Assembly (NCBI RefSeq): GCF_015207605.1
Contig: NZ_JADEWO010000002.1
Location: forward strand, 62,001-126,000
Direction of reading: 5' to 3'
DNA length: 64,000 nucleotides
Source: Oculatella sp. LEGE 06141
Lineage (GTDB): Bacteria; Cyanobacteriota; Cyanobacteriia; Elainellales; Elainellaceae
Position 1 is the stretch's first letter; the number at the start of each line of letters is the position of its first letter. Positions 17,203 to 28,441 of this stretch are shown one piece after another. The notes under the pieces are model-generated. The model was not told where the DNA came from. It saw only the letters and a program-made list of their open reading frames with translations, and searched no databases. A program made the translations under genes and the position numbers.

Positions 17203-19206
17203 CTAGGGTCTAATTCGCGCCAGGTTAGGCTGCATAAACACACCAATGCCGTTATGCACCCGTGCTGCGGTGCGGGGCGATCGATCCAGCAGTTGCCCAC
17301 CCAGATAAAGCGTAGTTGAACTGCCACCATCCAGGTTGAGAGCATGAACAGTGCCCAACCGCTGCATAATTTGGGCAATTTCATTAAGGGTGGGGCCTGC
17401 GCCTGTACCGTTGATGCGACGGTGAACAGAAACCAGAATGAGATTGCCATCGGGCAGTACCCCGATCGCGCTACGAGCGGCTGCTTGTTGAATAAAGGCA
17501 GGCGTAAACTGCTCCGCCTCTGCGTTGAGAACAATCTGCCGATTTTGCACCAGCAGAGGCCCCGCTCCCATCACCTGCGGAAATCGGCTGAACTCTGAAG
17601 GAGAGGTCACGGTTTCAACCTGGACAGTGGTGCCGACAGGCAGGGCACTGGCGGCGGCTCCGTTTGCTCGAACCACAACCAGGTAGCCGTTGCTCGGAAT
17701 TGGAATCGATCGCTGTCCGGCTACTCCGCTGGGCTGCTGGCTGCTCACCTGATTGTTTTGCACGGTAACAATCACCTCATCGTTCAGAATGGGGGTGTAA
17801 CTTCCTCCCCAGTCGGGCGTATAACGGGCAACGCCCGCTCGGACATAACCGCTGTTGAGCAGCAATACGGGTAAGCGTTGTCCGGTTGAGGTGGTTAAGC
17901 TTTCCTGGATACTGAGGCGACCTGCGGTGACATCACCAAAGTCATTCCAGGCGATCGCCCCCCGGTTTAAAATCGGCCCAGAGATCCAGCGGTTGTCTAC
18001 TCGAATGGCACCCAACGGCAATTGATTGTTGCGGTTAAAGAAACCCGCATTAATCGCGGCAACCGCCTGTTGCTGTTGAGCAGTGGTGAGCAATGGTGCC
18101 GTTCCCATCGCCGCATTAGGATTGCTAGTAATGGGCTTGAGCGCAATCCCTGGTTGGCGCGGATTCACCACCAACGACACCACTGGAAACACGAAATTGC
18201 CAACGCCAACATTTTGTTGTCGCCAGCGAATACCGGGTGCCCATGCTATATCTCGCTCTACCATCGAGTCAGACCGAATATCAATAATGAGCCGATTGGG
18301 GTTGGGCAGCGTCCACACTCGAGGGCGAAGATTCGTGCCCATTCGAATCACGGTTTGGTTGCCGTTTGCCGCTACGTTTAACGAGGTGAGACGAGTTCCT
18401 GGGATAGGGCGGAAGTTTTGCACCATGGCCGGAGCGATCGCCCCATTGATTGTAACGATCGCTTCTTGCCCCTGTTCGCTCACCTGCCAGGGGGTTGCAC
18501 GATCTAAATCGACCACAATGCGATCGCCCCAGTCTTGCCGTCCCTGCCGCACACCAACTACCCGCGTAGCAGGGGTATTAATTTGCAGGGCGTTTCCTCT
18601 AGCCTGCACTTGCCACCCCGCTTGTTGTGCCAGTTGAGTGATATCTAGATAGCGAGATTGGCTGGTCAGCCAACTCTCTAGCACTAGCGGCTGTGTAGAC
18701 GGCTCGGAAAACCATTGCACGGGTTGTCGGGTTGCGTCAGTTGTGTTTAGCAAATCCACCCCAACGGTTTGCATTAGTCCTGAATCGCTGATGCCAATAC
18801 TTTGCTGGCGTTGGCTCCAGGCGGCAGGCAGGGTTTGCCCATTGAGAATAATTTGATTTCCTTGTGCCACCAATACGGGTGGAATGGCTTGTGCCAGCGT
18901 TGGTAGCCAGGACAGTTTGAGCGAAGCCGACTGCAAGGTTTGGGTCTGGATGGGTTCTGCAATTCCCTTCGGCGCAGATAAATGAAGAGCCGTTGCCAGG
19001 GCAACCAGGGTGATGACCAAAAGACGCTGGTATTTGGTAGAAATAGCGTGTAATCGTCGTAGACGTTGTTGAAACTGTAGTTGACGTTGGGCTTGACGTT
19101 GGGCTTGACGTATTGCCCGGTGGTGGGCACGTCGTTGAGCATGTCGATCGCCCGATCGACGTTGGGGACGAATGACCACAGAACTCAGCAGGACGAGGAG
19201 GAACAA
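17203..19206 (-). CDS. membrane-anchored phosphodiester glycosidase (NAGPA/DUF2233) with AMIN-like region
   Basis: 667 residues. The first 55 are rich in Arg, Gln and His and are followed by one membrane span (LLVITLVALATALHLSA), so most of the protein is periplasmic. Residues 160-290 contain copper-amine-oxidase-N and AMIN-like strands (DRIVVDLDRATPWQV, NRLIIDIRSDS). The C-terminal 330 residues form a NAGPA-type domain: INAGFFNRNNQLPLGAIR, GAIAWNDFG, MGAGPLLVQNRQIVLNAE, RSAIGVLPDGNLILVSV and the closing ALNLDGGSSTTLYL. NAGPA-family enzymes cleave phosphodiester-linked sugars; in bacteria they are linked to wall or exopolysaccharide glycans. The N-terminal basic stretch is unusual and includes a 12-nt tandem repeat at 19081-19112. 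Confidence 0.88.
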   Translation of the reverse strand: MFLLVLLSSVVIRPQRRSGDRHAQRRAHHRAIRQAQRQAQRQLQFQQRLRRLHAISTKYQRLLVITLVALATALHLSAPKGIAEPIQTQTLQSASLKLSWLPTLAQAIPPVLVAQGNQIILNGQTLPAAWSQRQQSIGISDSGLMQTVGVDLLNTTDATRQPVQWFSEPSTQPLVLESWLTSQSRYLDITQLAQQAGWQVQARGNALQINTPATRVVGVRQGRQDWGDRIVVDLDRATPWQVSEQGQEAIVTINGAIAPAMVQNFRPIPGTRLTSLNVAANGNQTVIRMGTNLRPRVWTLPNPNRLIIDIRSDSMVERDIAWAPGIRWRQQNVGVGNFVFPVVSLVVNPRQPGIALKPITSNPNAAMGTAPLLTTAQQQQAVAAINAGFFNRNNQLPLGAIRVDNRWISGPILNRGAIAWNDFGDVTAGRLSIQESLTTSTGQRLPVLLLNSGYVRAGVARYTPDWGGSYTPILNDEVIVTVQNNQVSSQQPSGVAGQRSIPIPSNGYLVVVRANGAAASALPVGTTVQVETVTSPSEFSRFPQVMGAGPLLVQNRQIVLNAEAEQFTPAFIQQAAARSAIGVLPDGNLILVSVHRRINGTGAGPTLNEIAQIMQRLGTVHALNLDGGSSTTLYLGGQLLDRSPRTAARVHNGIGVFMQPNLARIRP
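19081..19112. repeat. 12-bp tandem repeat inside the glycosidase gene
   Basis: TTGACGTTGGGC occurs at 19081-19092 and 19093-19104 and again partly from 19105. On the coding strand it gives repeated Gln-Ala-Gln-Arg in the cytoplasmic N-terminal segment. Confidence 0.75.
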
Positions 19207-20057
19207 TGACGGTCACTCTCAGGATATATGCAGTTTGAGATACGTCCTGGGGATGACTCCATTTCTACAGAATGTCCCGAATCAGGGTTTGTTGCCGACA
19301 GGTATTCACAAATTGTTAACGGTTTGAGTCGAGGACGGCACATCGAATCCCTGTTTCAGCGGCTCGTATCTACCCCAGCCACCCGATCCAGCCAGGTGGG
19401 AGAGCGATCGCTATAGTAAACATAGGGATCGCCAGTTGCTCTAACCGCATGTGTCAACTATCCCTGAAAAAACGTCCTCTGGATTTGAAAGTTTGGCTTC
19501 ATAATAGGAAACATAAGGCTGCCAAATCCAGCCGAACCAGCCGCAAACCGTTTGAGGAGAGTCTTGGCATCTCGACTCGGATGAGTAGAAAGGGGCGCTT
19601 TGTCTCAAGCTACCAACGAGTGAGGGTCAATATGACCTGAATCTGTGGATTAACGAGTTTAGGGATTGCCAAGATTGGTAGACTTTCTATAAGATTTTTA
19701 CTCTGCCCTTGACGGGTTTTCTATTAGTGAACTAGGCGTTTTGAGTAGCGGTTTTCCAGGAAAAAGCTGAGAAACCGTTGTTTTGATGACGGTAAGATTT
19801 GATTTTTTGCTCCATGGGTTGTCGGTATGGTTCATCGCAGGTGAGTGACGGCAATCGCATTCTTTGAGGCGTTGGGTATCATCCAAATCTTCACGTCAGC
19901 ATTAAGGCACCAAAGCGGCTCCATCCTTCTGGCTGAAGTGATGAAACCGCCCTTCATTGAATCCTGATAGCCAGAAGCATTGTGGCAGCAGGGTTCCATG
20001 AATTTCGATCAGCAGTAATTGGGCATTTTTAATTTGTCTCACGGGGGTATTGCAAGC
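19207..20057. other. intergenic region upstream of glutamate synthase
   Basis: About 850 nt between divergent genes. It must hold the gltS promoter. I searched by eye for an NtcA box (GTA-N8-TAC), which often precedes nitrogen genes, and saw no clear one. Short frames (for example 19449-19640) lack ribosome sites and domains. Confidence 0.55.
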
Positions 20058-23000
20058 GTGAATCAAAACACACCGGTCCATCAGGAATCAGTAGCGGGAT
20101 ATGCAGGGCAGCGATGGTTGGTCGAGGAACGAGATGCCTGTGGTGTTGGCCTGATTGCCGATCAGCAAGGACGAGCCAGCCACGACTTGATTGCAAAAGC
20201 TCTGTCTGCGCTGACTTGCCTGGAACATCGGGGAGCTTGTAGTGCCGACAAAGACTCCGGAGATGGAGCCGGGTTGATGACGGCCATTCCCTGGAAGCTG
20301 TTGCACGACTGGTTGAATCAGCAGCAATTATCCCTGCCGCCTGTGGAGCAAACTGGCGTGGGAATGGTGTTTTTGCCGCCGTCAGAAGCGCTGGCCACGA
20401 TCGCTCGGCAGACGATGGAGCAGGTGATATCTGCCGCTGGTTTAACGGTACTGGGTTGGCGTGTGGTTCCGGTGGAACCCCAGTTTTTGGGAGTTCAAGC
20501 CAAAGAAAACCAGCCCCAAATCGAACAAATTATCGTGCGCTCTGACTTGAGTGGGGATGCGCTGGAGCGACAGCTTTATTTGGCTCGTAAGCAGGCAGAA
20601 CAGGCTGTTGTGGCAGCGTTACCCAGAGCCGATAAGGACGATCTTTACGTCTGTTCCTTTTCGTGTCGCACGATTGTGTATAAAGGCATGGTGCGATCGG
20701 CGGTGTTGGGGCAGTTCTACACCGATTTGCAGAACCCTATCTACGAGAGCGCTTTTGCCTTCTATCATCGTCGCTTTAGCACCAATACCATGCCCAAGTG
20801 GCCGCTGGCTCAGCCCATGCGCCTGTTGGGGCACAACGGCGAAATCAACACTCTGTTAGGTAACATCAACTGGATGATGGCGCGCGAGGCAGACTTGGCA
20901 CATCCCCTCTGGGGCGATCGCCTGCAAAGCCTCAAGCCCATTGTTGACCCAGACAACAGCGATTCGGCCACGCTTGACAACGTGCTGGAACTGTTGGTGC
21001 GTTCAGGGCGAAGCCCCCTGGAAGCGCTGATGATGATGGTGCCGGAAGCGTACCAGAATCAGCCGGAACTGGCACAGCATCCAGAAATTACCGATTTTTA
21101 CGAATATTACAGCGGCATTCAGGAACCGTGGGATGGGCCGGCGCTGTTGGTGTTTAGTGATGGTAAAAAGATTGGAGCAGCGCTCGATCGCAACGGGTTG
21201 CGGCCTGCCCGCTATGTCATTACCCGCGATGGCTATGTGGTGGTGGCCTCGGAAGCGGGAGTGGTGGAGCTTCCCGATGCGGAAATCATCGAGAAGGGAC
21301 GATTGGGGCCAGGAGAGTCGATCGCCATTGACCTGGAAACCCACGAGATTTTGAAGAATTGGGACATTAAGCAAAGAGTAGCCAGCGCTCAACCCTATGG
21401 TCAGTGGCTGCGAGAGAATCGCCAGGAACTTGAGCCGCAGCCTTTCCCCGATGGTGTTCAGCTAGAGGAAACTCTGCTGCTGCGTCAGCAGATGGCGTTT
21501 GGCTACACCACAGAAGATGTGGAAATGATCATTGAGGCTATGGCCTCTCAAGGTAAAGAGCCAACCTTCTGCATGGGCGATGATATTCCGCTGGCGGTGC
21601 TTTCTAACAAGCCACGGTTGCTGTACGACTACTTTAAGCAGCGGTTTGCTCAGGTGACTAACCCGCCCATTGACCCGCTGCGGGAAAGTTTGGTGATGTC
21701 GTTGAACATGCGGTTGGGCGATCGCGGCAACTTGCTAGAAACCAGAGCCGACCATGCTCGTTTGCTGAAACTGTCATCTCCGGTATTGAATGATGCAGAG
21801 CTAGGGCAAATTCGCCAGTCGGGATTTGAAACAGCCAATCTCTCGACGCTGTTTGAAATTGCTCAGGGGCCAGAGGGGTTACAGCACGCGGTCAATACCT
21901 TGTGTCAGGCGGCAACGGCGGCAGTGCGACAGGGTAAAACCATTCTGATATTGAGCGATCGCCTGGATCAAACTGGCGAACCGACGACATTAAGCGCAAC
22001 CCATACGTACATTCCGCCGCTTTTGGCCATTGGTGCGGTACATCATCACCTGATTCGCCAGGGACTGCGGATGAAAGCGTCGATTGTTGTGGACACGGCT
22101 CAATGCTGGAGTACCCATCATTTCGCCTGTTTGTTGGGATACGGCGCAAGCGCGGTGTGTCCTTACCTCTCCTGGGAAACCGTACGGCACTGGTGGGCTG
22201 ATGCTAAAACGCAAAGCCTGATGGAGCGAGGCAAAATTGCCAAGACCAGCTTAACTGGAGCGCAGCACAACTACCGCAAGGCGATCGAGGCGGGGTTACT
22301 CAAAATTCTCTCGAAGATGGGCATTTCGCTGTTGTCGAGCTACAGCGGAGCGCAAATTTTTGAAGCGATCGGCGTTGGCTCTGACCTGTTGTACCTTGGC
22401 TTCAAGGGTACAGCGTCGCGTTTGGGCGGTTTGAGTGTGAACGAACTGGCTCAGGAGGTGCTGTCGTTCCACCAGCGTGCCTTTCCGGAATTGAGCGGCA
22501 AGAAGTTGGAAAACTACGGTTTCTTCAACTACAAGCCAGGGGGTGAGTATCACATGAACAGCCCCGAACTGGCGAAGGCGTTGCACAAGGCGGTCACGAC
22601 TAAAGAGCATGACCACTATGCCCTGTATCAGCAGTCGATTGCTCAGCGTCCGGTGACGGCACTCCGAGATTTGCTGGATTTCAAAGGCGATCGCCCTTCC
22701 ATTCCCGTTGAAGAGGTGGAATCGGTTGAGACTATTGTCCAGCGCTTCTGTACGGGGGCTATGTCGCTCGGTTCCCTGTCGCGTGAGGCGCACGAAACCC
22801 TGGCGATCGCCATGAACCGGATTGGCGGCAAGTCTAACTCGGGTGAAGGCGGCGAAGACCCGATGCGCTTCAAGGTGTTAGACGATGTGGATGAAGCGGG
22901 TCAGTCGCAACTGTTTTCGCACCTGAAAGGGTTACGGAACGGAGATACCGCCAGTTCCGCAATCAAGCAGGTAGCATCCGGGCGGTTTGGCGTTACTCCG

Positions 23001-24698
23001 GAGTATCTGGTCAACGCTAGACAAATTGAAATCAAGATTGCCCAGGGAGCAAAACCGGGTGAGGGGGGGCAACTGCCGGGGCCTAAGGTTAGTCCTTACA
23101 TTGCAATGCTGCGCCGTTCCAAGCCCGGTGTTCCGCTGATCTCACCTCCACCCCACCACGATATTTATTCCATTGAGGATTTGTCGCAGCTCATTTTTGA
23201 TCTGCATCAAATTAACCCACAGGCCAAGGTTTCCGTGAAGCTGGTGGCCGAGGTGGGCATTGGTACGGTGGCAGCGGGCGTTGCCAAGGCGAATGCCGAT
23301 ATCATTCAAATTTCTGGTCATGATGGCGGCACGGGGGCTTCACCCCTTAGCTCAATCAAACATGCTGGCGTGCCCTGGGAACTGGGGGTTACCGAGGTGC
23401 ATCGGGTCTTGATGGAAAATGACCTGCGCGATCGCGTCATCCTGCGAGCCGATGGCGGCTTGAAAACGGGCTGGGATGTCCTCATGGCGGCCTTGATGGG
23501 GGCAGAAGAGTATGGTTTTGGCTCCATCTCCATGATTGCTGAGGGTTGCATCATGGCGCGTATTTGCCACACCAACAACTGTCCGGTGGGCGTTGCTACC
23601 CAGCAAGAAAAGCTGCGGAAGCGGTTTAGCGGCACACCGGATCATGTCGTCAACTTCTTCTACTTTGTGGCAGAAGAGGTGCGATCGCTGCTGGCACGGT
23701 TGGGCTATCGATCGCTGAGGGAGGTGATTGGGCGTGCTGATCTGCTGAAGCCCAAAGAGTCAGTGACGCTCACCAAGACGCAATCGCTCAATTTGGACTG
23801 TCTTACCCATCTGCCCGATACCCGCGAGAACCGCAGTTGGTTAGAACATGAGGCGGTTCACAGCAATGGCCCTGTTTTGGATGACCAGCTTTTAAATGAG
23901 CCGTCTATCCAGGCTGCGATTCAAAATCAGTCGGGCGTCAATCACGCTGTTACGGTGGTCAATACCGATCGAACGGTGGGGACACGGGTGGCAGGGGCGA
24001 TCGCCAAACAGTACGGTGACAAAGGCTTTGAAGGGCAGGTGGCGCTTAGCTTCCAGGGCAGTGTCGGCCAGAGCTTTGGCGCGTTCATTCTACCCGGAAT
24101 GACCCTGACGCTGGAGGGAGAAGCCAATGATTATGTCGGCAAAGGGATGCACGGTGGCGAAATTGTGATTAAGCCGCCTGCGATCGCCACCTACGACCCG
24201 TCCAGAAACGTAATTGTTGGCAATACCTGCCTGTATGGAGCCACGGGTGGCACGCTGTTTGCCAATGGTCAAGCTGGAGAACGGTTCGCGGTGCGTAACT
24301 CCAAAGGACAGGCGGTCATTGAAGGGGCAGGCGACCACTGCTGCGAGTACATGACGGGCGGCACCGTTGTGGTTTTGGGCAAAGCTGGTCGAAATGTGGG
24401 TGCGGGTATGACGGGCGGTTTAGCTTACTTCCTGGATGAAGACGGCAGTTTTCCCACGAAGGTCAACCCTGAAATTGTCAAGGTGCAGCGGGTGGTGTCT
24501 CCGGCTGGCGAAGCACAGTTGAAAGACCTGATTGCTGCCCATGCCGATCGCACGGGTAGCCAGAAGGCGAAGCACATTTTAGAGAACTGGTCTGACTATC
24601 TGCCCCAGTTCTGGCAAGTGGTGCCCCCGTCTGAGGCCGAAACGCCTGAGGCCAATGCCGATGTTGTGGAAGAAAAGGTGTTGTCACCGGTTCAATAA
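20058..24698 (+). CDS. gltS: ferredoxin-dependent glutamate synthase
   Basis: About 1546 residues from a GTG at 20058 (GGGGGT upstream); a TTG at 20019 is open but less likely. The enzyme converts glutamine and 2-oxoglutarate to two glutamates using ferredoxin. The glutaminase domain has its nucleophile at C28 (EERDACGVG) after a propeptide that is normally removed, with [20 protein letters not shown] following. The central domain is followed by the FMN/synthase domain ([37 protein letters not shown], and the 3Fe-4S cysteines in CHTNNCPVG). The C-terminal beta-helix carries [20 protein letters not shown]. The [13 protein letters not shown] segment is typical of the ferredoxin type, not NADPH-type GltB. 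The gene is solitary and closed by a strong bidirectional hairpin. Confidence 0.96.
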   Translation: MNQNTPVHQESVAGYAGQRWLVEERDACGVGLIADQQGRASHDLIAKALSALTCLEHRGACSADKDSGDGAGLMTAIPWKLLHDWLNQQQLSLPPVEQTGVGMVFLPPSEALATIARQTMEQVISAAGLTVLGWRVVPVEPQFLGVQAKENQPQIEQIIVRSDLSGDALERQLYLARKQAEQAVVAALPRADKDDLYVCSFSCRTIVYKGMVRSAVLGQFYTDLQNPIYESAFAFYHRRFSTNTMPKWPLAQPMRLLGHNGEINTLLGNINWMMAREADLAHPLWGDRLQSLKPIVDPDNSDSATLDNVLELLVRSGRSPLEALMMMVPEAYQNQPELAQHPEITDFYEYYSGIQEPWDGPALLVFSDGKKIGAALDRNGLRPARYVITRDGYVVVASEAGVVELPDAEIIEKGRLGPGESIAIDLETHEILKNWDIKQRVASAQPYGQWLRENRQELEPQPFPDGVQLEETLLLRQQMAFGYTTEDVEMIIEAMASQGKEPTFCMGDDIPLAVLSNKPRLLYDYFKQRFAQVTNPPIDPLRESLVMSLNMRLGDRGNLLETRADHARLLKLSSPVLNDAELGQIRQSGFETANLSTLFEIAQGPEGLQHAVNTLCQAATAAVRQGKTILILSDRLDQTGEPTTLSATHTYIPPLLAIGAVHHHLIRQGLRMKASIVVDTAQCWSTHHFACLLGYGASAVCPYLSWETVRHWWADAKTQSLMERGKIAKTSLTGAQHNYRKAIEAGLLKILSKMGISLLSSYSGAQIFEAIGVGSDLLYLGFKGTASRLGGLSVNELAQEVLSFHQRAFPELSGKKLENYGFFNYKPGGEYHMNSPELAKALHKAVTTKEHDHYALYQQSIAQRPVTALRDLLDFKGDRPSIPVEEVESVETIVQRFCTGAMSLGSLSREAHETLAIAMNRIGGKSNSGEGGEDPMRFKVLDDVDEAGQSQLFSHLKGLRNGDTASSAIKQVASGRFGVTPEYLVNARQIEIKIAQGAKPGEGGQLPGPKVSPYIAMLRRSKPGVPLISPPPHHDIYSIEDLSQLIFDLHQINPQAKVSVKLVAEVGIGTVAAGVAKANADIIQISGHDGGTGASPLSSIKHAGVPWELGVTEVHRVLMENDLRDRVILRADGGLKTGWDVLMAALMGAEEYGFGSISMIAEGCIMARICHTNNCPVGVATQQEKLRKRFSGTPDHVVNFFYFVAEEVRSLLARLGYRSLREVIGRADLLKPKESVTLTKTQSLNLDCLTHLPDTRENRSWLEHEAVHSNGPVLDDQLLNEPSIQAAIQNQSGVNHAVTVVNTDRTVGTRVAGAIAKQYGDKGFEGQVALSFQGSVGQSFGAFILPGMTLTLEGEANDYVGKGMHGGEIVIKPPAIATYDPSRNVIVGNTCLYGATGGTLFANGQAGERFAVRNSKGQAVIEGAGDHCCEYMTGGTVVVLGKAGRNVGAGMTGGLAYFLDEDGSFPTKVNPEIVKVQRVVSPAGEAQLKDLIAAHADRTGSQKAKHILENWSDYLPQFWQVVPPSEAETPEANADVVEEKVLSPVQ

Positions 24699-24747
24699 CT
24701 AGATACCTGGCAGAAAGGCAACCCTGCGCCTTTATTGACCATTAACA

Positions 24748-24774
24748 AAGCCGTTGCACACTGTGCAACGGCTT
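24748..24774. terminator. bidirectional terminator between gltS and pdhB
   Basis: AAGCCGTTGCACA and TGTGCAACGGCTT form a nearly continuous 27-nt palindrome between convergent stop codons (24698 and 24803). The T-runs on either side are weak. Confidence 0.75.
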
Positions 24775-24802
24775 CGTCATAGTAGCGATGAGCTAACCTG
24801 AT

Positions 24803-25786
24803 CTAGACCCGGAGTGGAACAATATTTTGTACCGCTTCGACAATTTGGGCAGGCTGAACGATCGTCAAGCTTTCTAATGTGCCATTGTAGGGGGTCGGAA
24901 TGTCTTGAGAGGCCAGCCGAATCACGGGGGCATCCAGTTCATCAAAGAAGCGATCGTTGATCGAAGCCACCAGCTCAGCCCCAATGCCTCCGGTCTTCAT
25001 GCACTCTTCGACAATAATGACTCGATGCGTTTTGCGAATCGACTCACCGATGGTGTCAAAGTCGAGCGGCTTCAGCGAAATCAAATCGATGATTTCGGGA
25101 TCATATCCTTCTTGCACCAGTGTCTTTGCTGCATTGGTCACGTGATGACGCATTCTAGAGTAGGTCAAAATGGTGACATCCTTGCCCTTGCGAACCGTTT
25201 CTGCTTTATCGAGGGGCAGCACATATTCGTCGTCGGGCAGGGTTTCCTTCAGGTTGTAGAGCAAGACATGCTCAAAGAAAATAACCGGATTATCGTCGCG
25301 AATTGCGGCTTTAAGCAACCCTTTGGCGTTGTAGGGGGTAGAACAGGCCACCATCTTTAACCCCGGTACACCCTGAAAATAAGCTTCTAACCGCTGAGAG
25401 TGTTCTGCTCCAAGCTGTCGCCCCACGCCGCCGGGACCACGAATCACCAGCGGAATTTTGTAATTGCCGCCGGAGGTATAGCGCAACATCCCCGCATTGT
25501 TGGCAATCTGGTTGAAGGCCAGTAGCAAGAACCCCATGTTCATGCCTTCAATGATGGGGCGCAACCCTGTCATCGCAGCTCCCACGGCTAGACCTGTAAA
25601 GCTGTTTTCAGCGATCGGCGTGTCCAGTACCCGCAGTTCGCCATACTTGGTATATAGGTCTTTCGTGACTTTATAGGAGCCGCCGTAATGCCCGACATCT
25701 TCGCCGAGGACGAAAACAGAAGGGTCTCGCGCCATTTCTTCGTCGATCGCGGCGCGCAGTGCGTTAAACAAAAGGGTTTCTGCCAT
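24803..25786 (-). CDS. pdhB: pyruvate dehydrogenase E1 component subunit beta
   Basis: 327 residues, full length. E1-beta completes the thiamine-diphosphate site of the pyruvate dehydrogenase complex. Characteristic stretches are [20 protein letters not shown] (the conserved glutamate and glycines), [70 protein letters not shown] and [10 protein letters not shown] at the end. It is convergent with gltS and divergent from the amidase gene; pdhA is 12.7 kb away on the other strand, a separation usual in cyanobacteria. Confidence 0.97.
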   Translation of the reverse strand: MAETLLFNALRAAIDEEMARDPSVFVLGEDVGHYGGSYKVTKDLYTKYGELRVLDTPIAENSFTGLAVGAAMTGLRPIIEGMNMGFLLLAFNQIANNAGMLRYTSGGNYKIPLVIRGPGGVGRQLGAEHSQRLEAYFQGVPGLKMVACSTPYNAKGLLKAAIRDDNPVIFFEHVLLYNLKETLPDDEYVLPLDKAETVRKGKDVTILTYSRMRHHVTNAAKTLVQEGYDPEIIDLISLKPLDFDTIGESIRKTHRVIIVEECMKTGGIGAELVASINDRFFDELDAPVIRLASQDIPTPYNGTLESLTIVQPAQIVEAVQNIVPLRV

Positions 25787-26020
25787 CGGCGGTACAAACC
25801 TGCTTACGTGATTTCAACCTAAAATCTTAACTGGTGGAAGGAGCGATTCGGCAACCAATTACACTTGCCAATCTAACGTCCGAATTTCCATCTCTTATGA
25901 TCTTTATCACCTTTTCATCGTCTCTGACCGTTAACCGTTTGGTCAACTCACCGGACTGTCTTAAGTAAGGTAAGTAAGTAAGGTAAGGGAAGATGATGGC
26001 ACATTGGAACTCTCACTTGC

Positions 26021-26833
26021 ATGAAGCTACTAAATCGAACTGTTATTTTGCGATCGCTTGCTTTAGGACTGGTGGCATTGGCACTGGTATTTGCCTCGGC
26101 GGTCGTTAGGGCAGCGATCGCCCCTCTCTCGTCGTCTCCAGATACATACACGGCTGCCCCCCTGGTACAACCGAAGCAGATGCAACCGCAACTGCCCGAC
26201 CCGTATGCTGGCAAACCTGCTCCGTTACCAGACACGATACCAGCCTCAAGCTATACTCCTCCCCAGGAAATTGCGCCTGCTCATCCCACCAATTATGGGC
26301 AACGAGTGACGGTCGATATTAACGGCAATCCGGTGCAAAATGCGTTGCTGGTTGTGATCCACGAGACGGTCGGTTCGGCCAGTAGTGCCATTAATACCTT
26401 TCGGGCACCGCATTACAACGAAAACGATCAGGTCAGCTACCACAGCCTGATTAAACGAGATGGCACCGTGGTGTTTATCGTATCGCCAGAGATGCGAGCC
26501 TTTGGAGCCGGAAACTCTGTCTTTGTAGGAGCCAACGGCCCTGAAGCCGTGCGAACTCATCCTCAGTTTCCGGCATCGGTTAATAACTTTGCCTATCACG
26601 TCTCGCTAGAAACGCCCTCTGATGGACGCGGCAACAGCAGAAGCCACAGTGGCTATACAGAGGCGCAGTATCGCTCCCTGGCATGGGTAATTGCCCAAAC
26701 GGGTGTGCCCGATTCCAGGATTACTACCCACCGCGCGATCGATCGGTCGGGTAACCGTCTTGATCCACGTAGCTTTGACCCACAGCGCTTTATGACGGTG
26801 CTATATACCTTTCCCCGTGCTAACCCGGCTTAG
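26021..26833 (+). CDS. secreted N-acetylmuramoyl-L-alanine amidase (Amidase_2/PGRP fold)
   Basis: 270 residues. A signal peptide or membrane anchor covers residues 1-32 (SLALGLVALALVFASAVVRA) and a proline-rich linker follows to about residue 80. The catalytic domain has its zinc-site residues in VVIHETVGSAS, NNFAYHVSLETP and ITTHRAIDRSGNRLDPRSF. It cleaves the bond between muramic acid and the stem peptide in peptidoglycan. The absence of other binding modules suggests wall turnover or recycling. It is divergent from pdhB; a repetitive GTAAG stretch (25963-25987) lies in its upstream region. Confidence 0.9.
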   Translation: MKLLNRTVILRSLALGLVALALVFASAVVRAAIAPLSSSPDTYTAAPLVQPKQMQPQLPDPYAGKPAPLPDTIPASSYTPPQEIAPAHPTNYGQRVTVDINGNPVQNALLVVIHETVGSASSAINTFRAPHYNENDQVSYHSLIKRDGTVVFIVSPEMRAFGAGNSVFVGANGPEAVRTHPQFPASVNNFAYHVSLETPSDGRGNSRSHSGYTEAQYRSLAWVIAQTGVPDSRITTHRAIDRSGNRLDPRSFDPQRFMTVLYTFPRANPA

Positions 26834-26854
26834 GGTTTGCGGGCGGGCAGTCGC

Positions 26855-28111
26855 CTAAGGTACCGTCACAGGGTGTACCGCAGCCGCGCCGATCGCCTGA
26901 CCCGCCAGCCAGCCTGTGGTCCAGGCGCTTTGAAAGTTGAACCCACCCGTGATGCCGTCGATATCCAGGATTTCACCCGCAAAGAACAGTCCGGGGCAGA
27001 GGCGGCTTTCCATCGACTTGAAATCAACCTCTTTGAGCCGGACACCGCCACAGGTGACAAATTCATCCTTAAAAACGCCTTTGCCCTTGATGCTGTAGCA
27101 GCTTTGGCTCAGCGCTTGCACCAGTTGGTTGAGAGCGGTTTTAGACAATTGTGCCCATTGGGTCTCAGGGGCAATGCCCGCTTGGACGATCGCCAGGTAT
27201 TGCCAAAGCCGTCGGGGCAGTGATGATGGATTGCTAGAGGCGATCGCCTTCTTGGGTTGCTCTGCTTTGGCCTGAAGCAAATCTTGCCGAATCTGATCTG
27301 GCGTTTGGTGCGGCAGCCAGTTGACCTGCAAGCTAGCGCGATACTGGTGCTGGTGGAGCACTCTGGCTCCCCAGGCAGACAGTTTTAAGACGGCTGGGCC
27401 ACTCATGCCCCAATGGGTAATTAGCAACGCGCCCTGCTGCTTTAACGGTTTTGCGTCAGGAAGATGGAGGCGAACTTGAGCCGGATCGATCGCCACACCG
27501 GCTAACTCGTGCAAATGCCGATCGGGAATATTGAAGGTAAAGAGTGACGGCACCGGAGCTTCAACGGAGTGCCCCAACGACTGGGCGAGTTGATAGCCGT
27601 GGGGATTGCTGCCAGTCGCCAGCAGGAGGCGATCGCACCTTAACGACTCTCCCGTTTTTAGCACCACACGAAAGCCGGATGCGGCACGGGTGACTGCCTC
27701 AACGGGTGTGCCGACGCGCACCGTCACCCCCGCTTGCCGTGCTGCTGTGCTGAAGCAATCCACCACCGTGGCAGAGTCATCTGTTACCGGAAACATGCGC
27801 CCGTCTGCTTCTGTTTTGAGCCTGACCCCATGACGGTTAAACCAGTCAACCGTATTGCGAGGCTGAAAGCGACTGAATGCGCCACGCAGCGCTTTGCCGC
27901 CTCTAGGATAATGCTGCACCAGTAAGGCTGGCTCAAAGCAAGAGTGGGTGACATTACAGCGCCCCCCACCGGAAATTTTGACTTTGTGAAGCGGATGACG
28001 GCTCGCTTCTATCAGGGTGACTTGAACCTGGGGGTGCGCCTCAGCGCAGGCGATCGCCCCAAAGAACCCAGCGGCACCGCCTCCAATAACAACAACGTGT
28101 AATGCTTGCAA
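26855..28111 (-). CDS. NAD(P)/FAD-dependent oxidoreductase, HI0933/BaiN family
   Basis: 418 residues. The N-terminus is a dinucleotide-binding fold (VVVIGGGAAGFFGAIACAEA), followed by the family signature HKVKISGGGRCNVTHSC. The C-terminus has the second FAD contact (GLFFAGEILDIDGITGGFNFQSAWTTG region, key residues G-E-x-x-D-x-x-G-x-x-G-G-F-N). The middle includes the ATGSNPHGYQL strand. HI0933-family flavoproteins are widespread; a few reduce bile acids or other substrates, but most are untested. The only start in frame after the upstream stop (28121-28123) is a TTG at 28111, so the start is forced but weak. It ends 21 nt from the convergent amidase stop. Confidence 0.88.
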   Translation of the reverse strand: MQALHVVVIGGGAAGFFGAIACAEAHPQVQVTLIEASRHPLHKVKISGGGRCNVTHSCFEPALLVQHYPRGGKALRGAFSRFQPRNTVDWFNRHGVRLKTEADGRMFPVTDDSATVVDCFSTAARQAGVTVRVGTPVEAVTRAASGFRVVLKTGESLRCDRLLLATGSNPHGYQLAQSLGHSVEAPVPSLFTFNIPDRHLHELAGVAIDPAQVRLHLPDAKPLKQQGALLITHWGMSGPAVLKLSAWGARVLHQHQYRASLQVNWLPHQTPDQIRQDLLQAKAEQPKKAIASSNPSSLPRRLWQYLAIVQAGIAPETQWAQLSKTALNQLVQALSQSCYSIKGKGVFKDEFVTCGGVRLKEVDFKSMESRLCPGLFFAGEILDIDGITGGFNFQSAWTTGWLAGQAIGAAAVHPVTVP

Positions 28112-28153
28112 CGGTTGTACCTAATCGCGCGATCGAGAGCTGAGATTGATATT

Positions 28154-28327
28154 CTAGCGACCGATCGATTCAACGGGTTCAAAATCGCTTTTCTCTGCGC
28201 CACACACAGGGCAGACCCAGTCCTCTGGAATGGCTTCGAATGGCGTTCCCGGCTCAATCCCGCTCTCTGGATCGCCCTGTTCTGGATCATAAACATAGCC
28301 GCAAATAGAGCAAACGTACTTTTGCAT
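28154..28327 (-). CDS. rubredoxin
   Basis: 57 residues from the ATG at 28327. It has both knuckles of a one-iron rubredoxin: [16 protein letters not shown] and [15 protein letters not shown], spaced as in classical small rubredoxins with the intervening [12 protein letters not shown]. The membrane-anchored photosystem rubredoxin RubA has a C-terminal membrane span, which is absent here, so this is a soluble electron carrier. It lies 42 nt upstream of the HI0933-type flavoprotein gene on the same strand, so a shared electron path is possible but not shown. Confidence 0.95.
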   Translation of the reverse strand: MQKYVCSICGYVYDPEQGDPESGIEPGTPFEAIPEDWVCPVCGAEKSDFEPVESIGR

Positions 28328-28441
28328 CAGTATCTTTCCGCTGGTTCCAGACTTGATTAATTTGCGCTTCCTGCTTAAATGTAGCTGAGAGATCAAAGTG
28401 CTATTTTTCTATATCAACATCAACTAAAAACATTCAAATTT

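Noticed and set aside
19207-20057. NtcA binding site upstream of glutamate synthase
   Set aside because: No GTA-N8-TAC match with a suitably placed -10 box was found by eye; near matches lack the second half.
25963-25987. GTAAG-rich stretch before the amidase as a regulatory repeat
   Set aside because: It is a short low-complexity run with no dyad and no match to a known operator.
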